A stretch of 64,000 nucleotides of DNA from Arthrobacter humicola. GTDB lineage: Bacteria > Actinomycetota > Actinomycetes > Actinomycetales > Micrococcaceae. The notes beneath the pieces were generated by a model. That model was not told the DNA's origin, did no database searches, and worked only from the letters and a program-made list of their open reading frames with translations. The stretch's first letter is position 1. The number at the start of each line of letters is the position of its first letter. A program made the translations under genes and the position numbers. The stretch spans positions 216,570 through 280,569 of the forward strand of contig NZ_JAFKON010000006.1 in assembly GCF_022803015.1 (NCBI RefSeq), in the 5' to 3' direction. Shown here in pieces: positions 63,848 through 64,000 of this stretch.

Positions 63848-64000
63848 AGTGTGCCAAGGGGTGGGTGCCGGAACCTAGCTGGCTATAGGTCGTGTCAAGT
63901 GCATGCTCCGGGCATGACAGTGCGCGCCGCATGTTTGGCCGGGCGTTCTGACGTGTCTGTGGGGTGGCGGTTTGGTTGGCTGGCCCGGCGTGATTCCAAG

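Noticed and set aside
63870..64000. End of an insertion sequence at the right edge
   Set aside because: There is a TTGACA-like promoter element and AT change, but no recognisable inverted repeat partner or transposase within the window.

Overview
The window comes from a high-GC actinobacterium, most likely a member of the Micrococcaceae close to Arthrobacter or Pseudarthrobacter. The reasons are the base composition, the mycothiol synthase gene, the gene order GlnR-like regulator / mshD / ppk1 / mutT1, and the many genes whose start codon lies 6-7 bases after a TANNNT -10 box with no Shine-Dalgarno sequence (leaderless type). I cannot name the species from sequence alone.

Layout. 0.3-9.4 kb: phosphofructokinase, an acetyltransferase, a PadR-controlled drug exporter, the YgfZ-type protein with a coupled ankyrin protein, a flavodoxin-like protein, a nitrobindin-like protein, a 37-residue membrane peptide and a GlnR-like regulator. 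9.7-14 kb: mshD, ppk1, mutT1. 14.1-16.2 kb: a large membrane protein coupled to a YtrA-type GntR regulator with a clear dyad in front. 16.2-19 kb: thyA, folA, a small membrane protein and asd. 19-24.3 kb: an AlkZ-like glycosylase, murB, an MFS protein and two hot-dog dehydratase genes. 24.5-35.3 kb: ArsR with SulP transporter, DUF2797, a CoA-ester lyase, aldo/keto reductase with a GH13 alpha-glucosidase opposite a ROK regulator, a cation/proton antiporter and an NAD(P)-binding protein. The last is coupled to a second yidC that carries a frameshift.

36.1-41.5 kb is an accessory region with visibly lower GC. It holds several tiny membrane or exported proteins, a serine resolvase, and a two-gene cassette: a 65-residue membrane protein and a 370-residue LPO_1073/Vpar_1526-like protein. 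The C terminus of the first and the N terminus of the second carry the same short Q/G-rich motif, partly identical at the DNA level. Its right edge is at tRNA-Met and tRNA-Thr.

42-64 kb returns to normal high-GC content: a DEAD-box RNA helicase with an RGG-like tail, a MOSC protein, a YgiB/YgiC-type pair with an APC permease, an acyl-CoA dehydrogenase, an HPt-like protein without the usual histidine, an SDR, a GT87 mannosyltransferase, an MFS/HxlR pair with a 41-bp inverted repeat, metB-cbs, an ArsB-like permease, a VOC protein, an AlkA-like glycosylase, a fatty-acyl-CoA synthetase, a monooxygenase-fold protein, thioredoxin and a thioesterase behind an 18-bp palindrome.

The most unusual item is the 39.9-41.2 kb cassette. 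Its shared motif between adjacent genes resembles the layout of bacterial amyloid-signalling pairs; that reading is inference.
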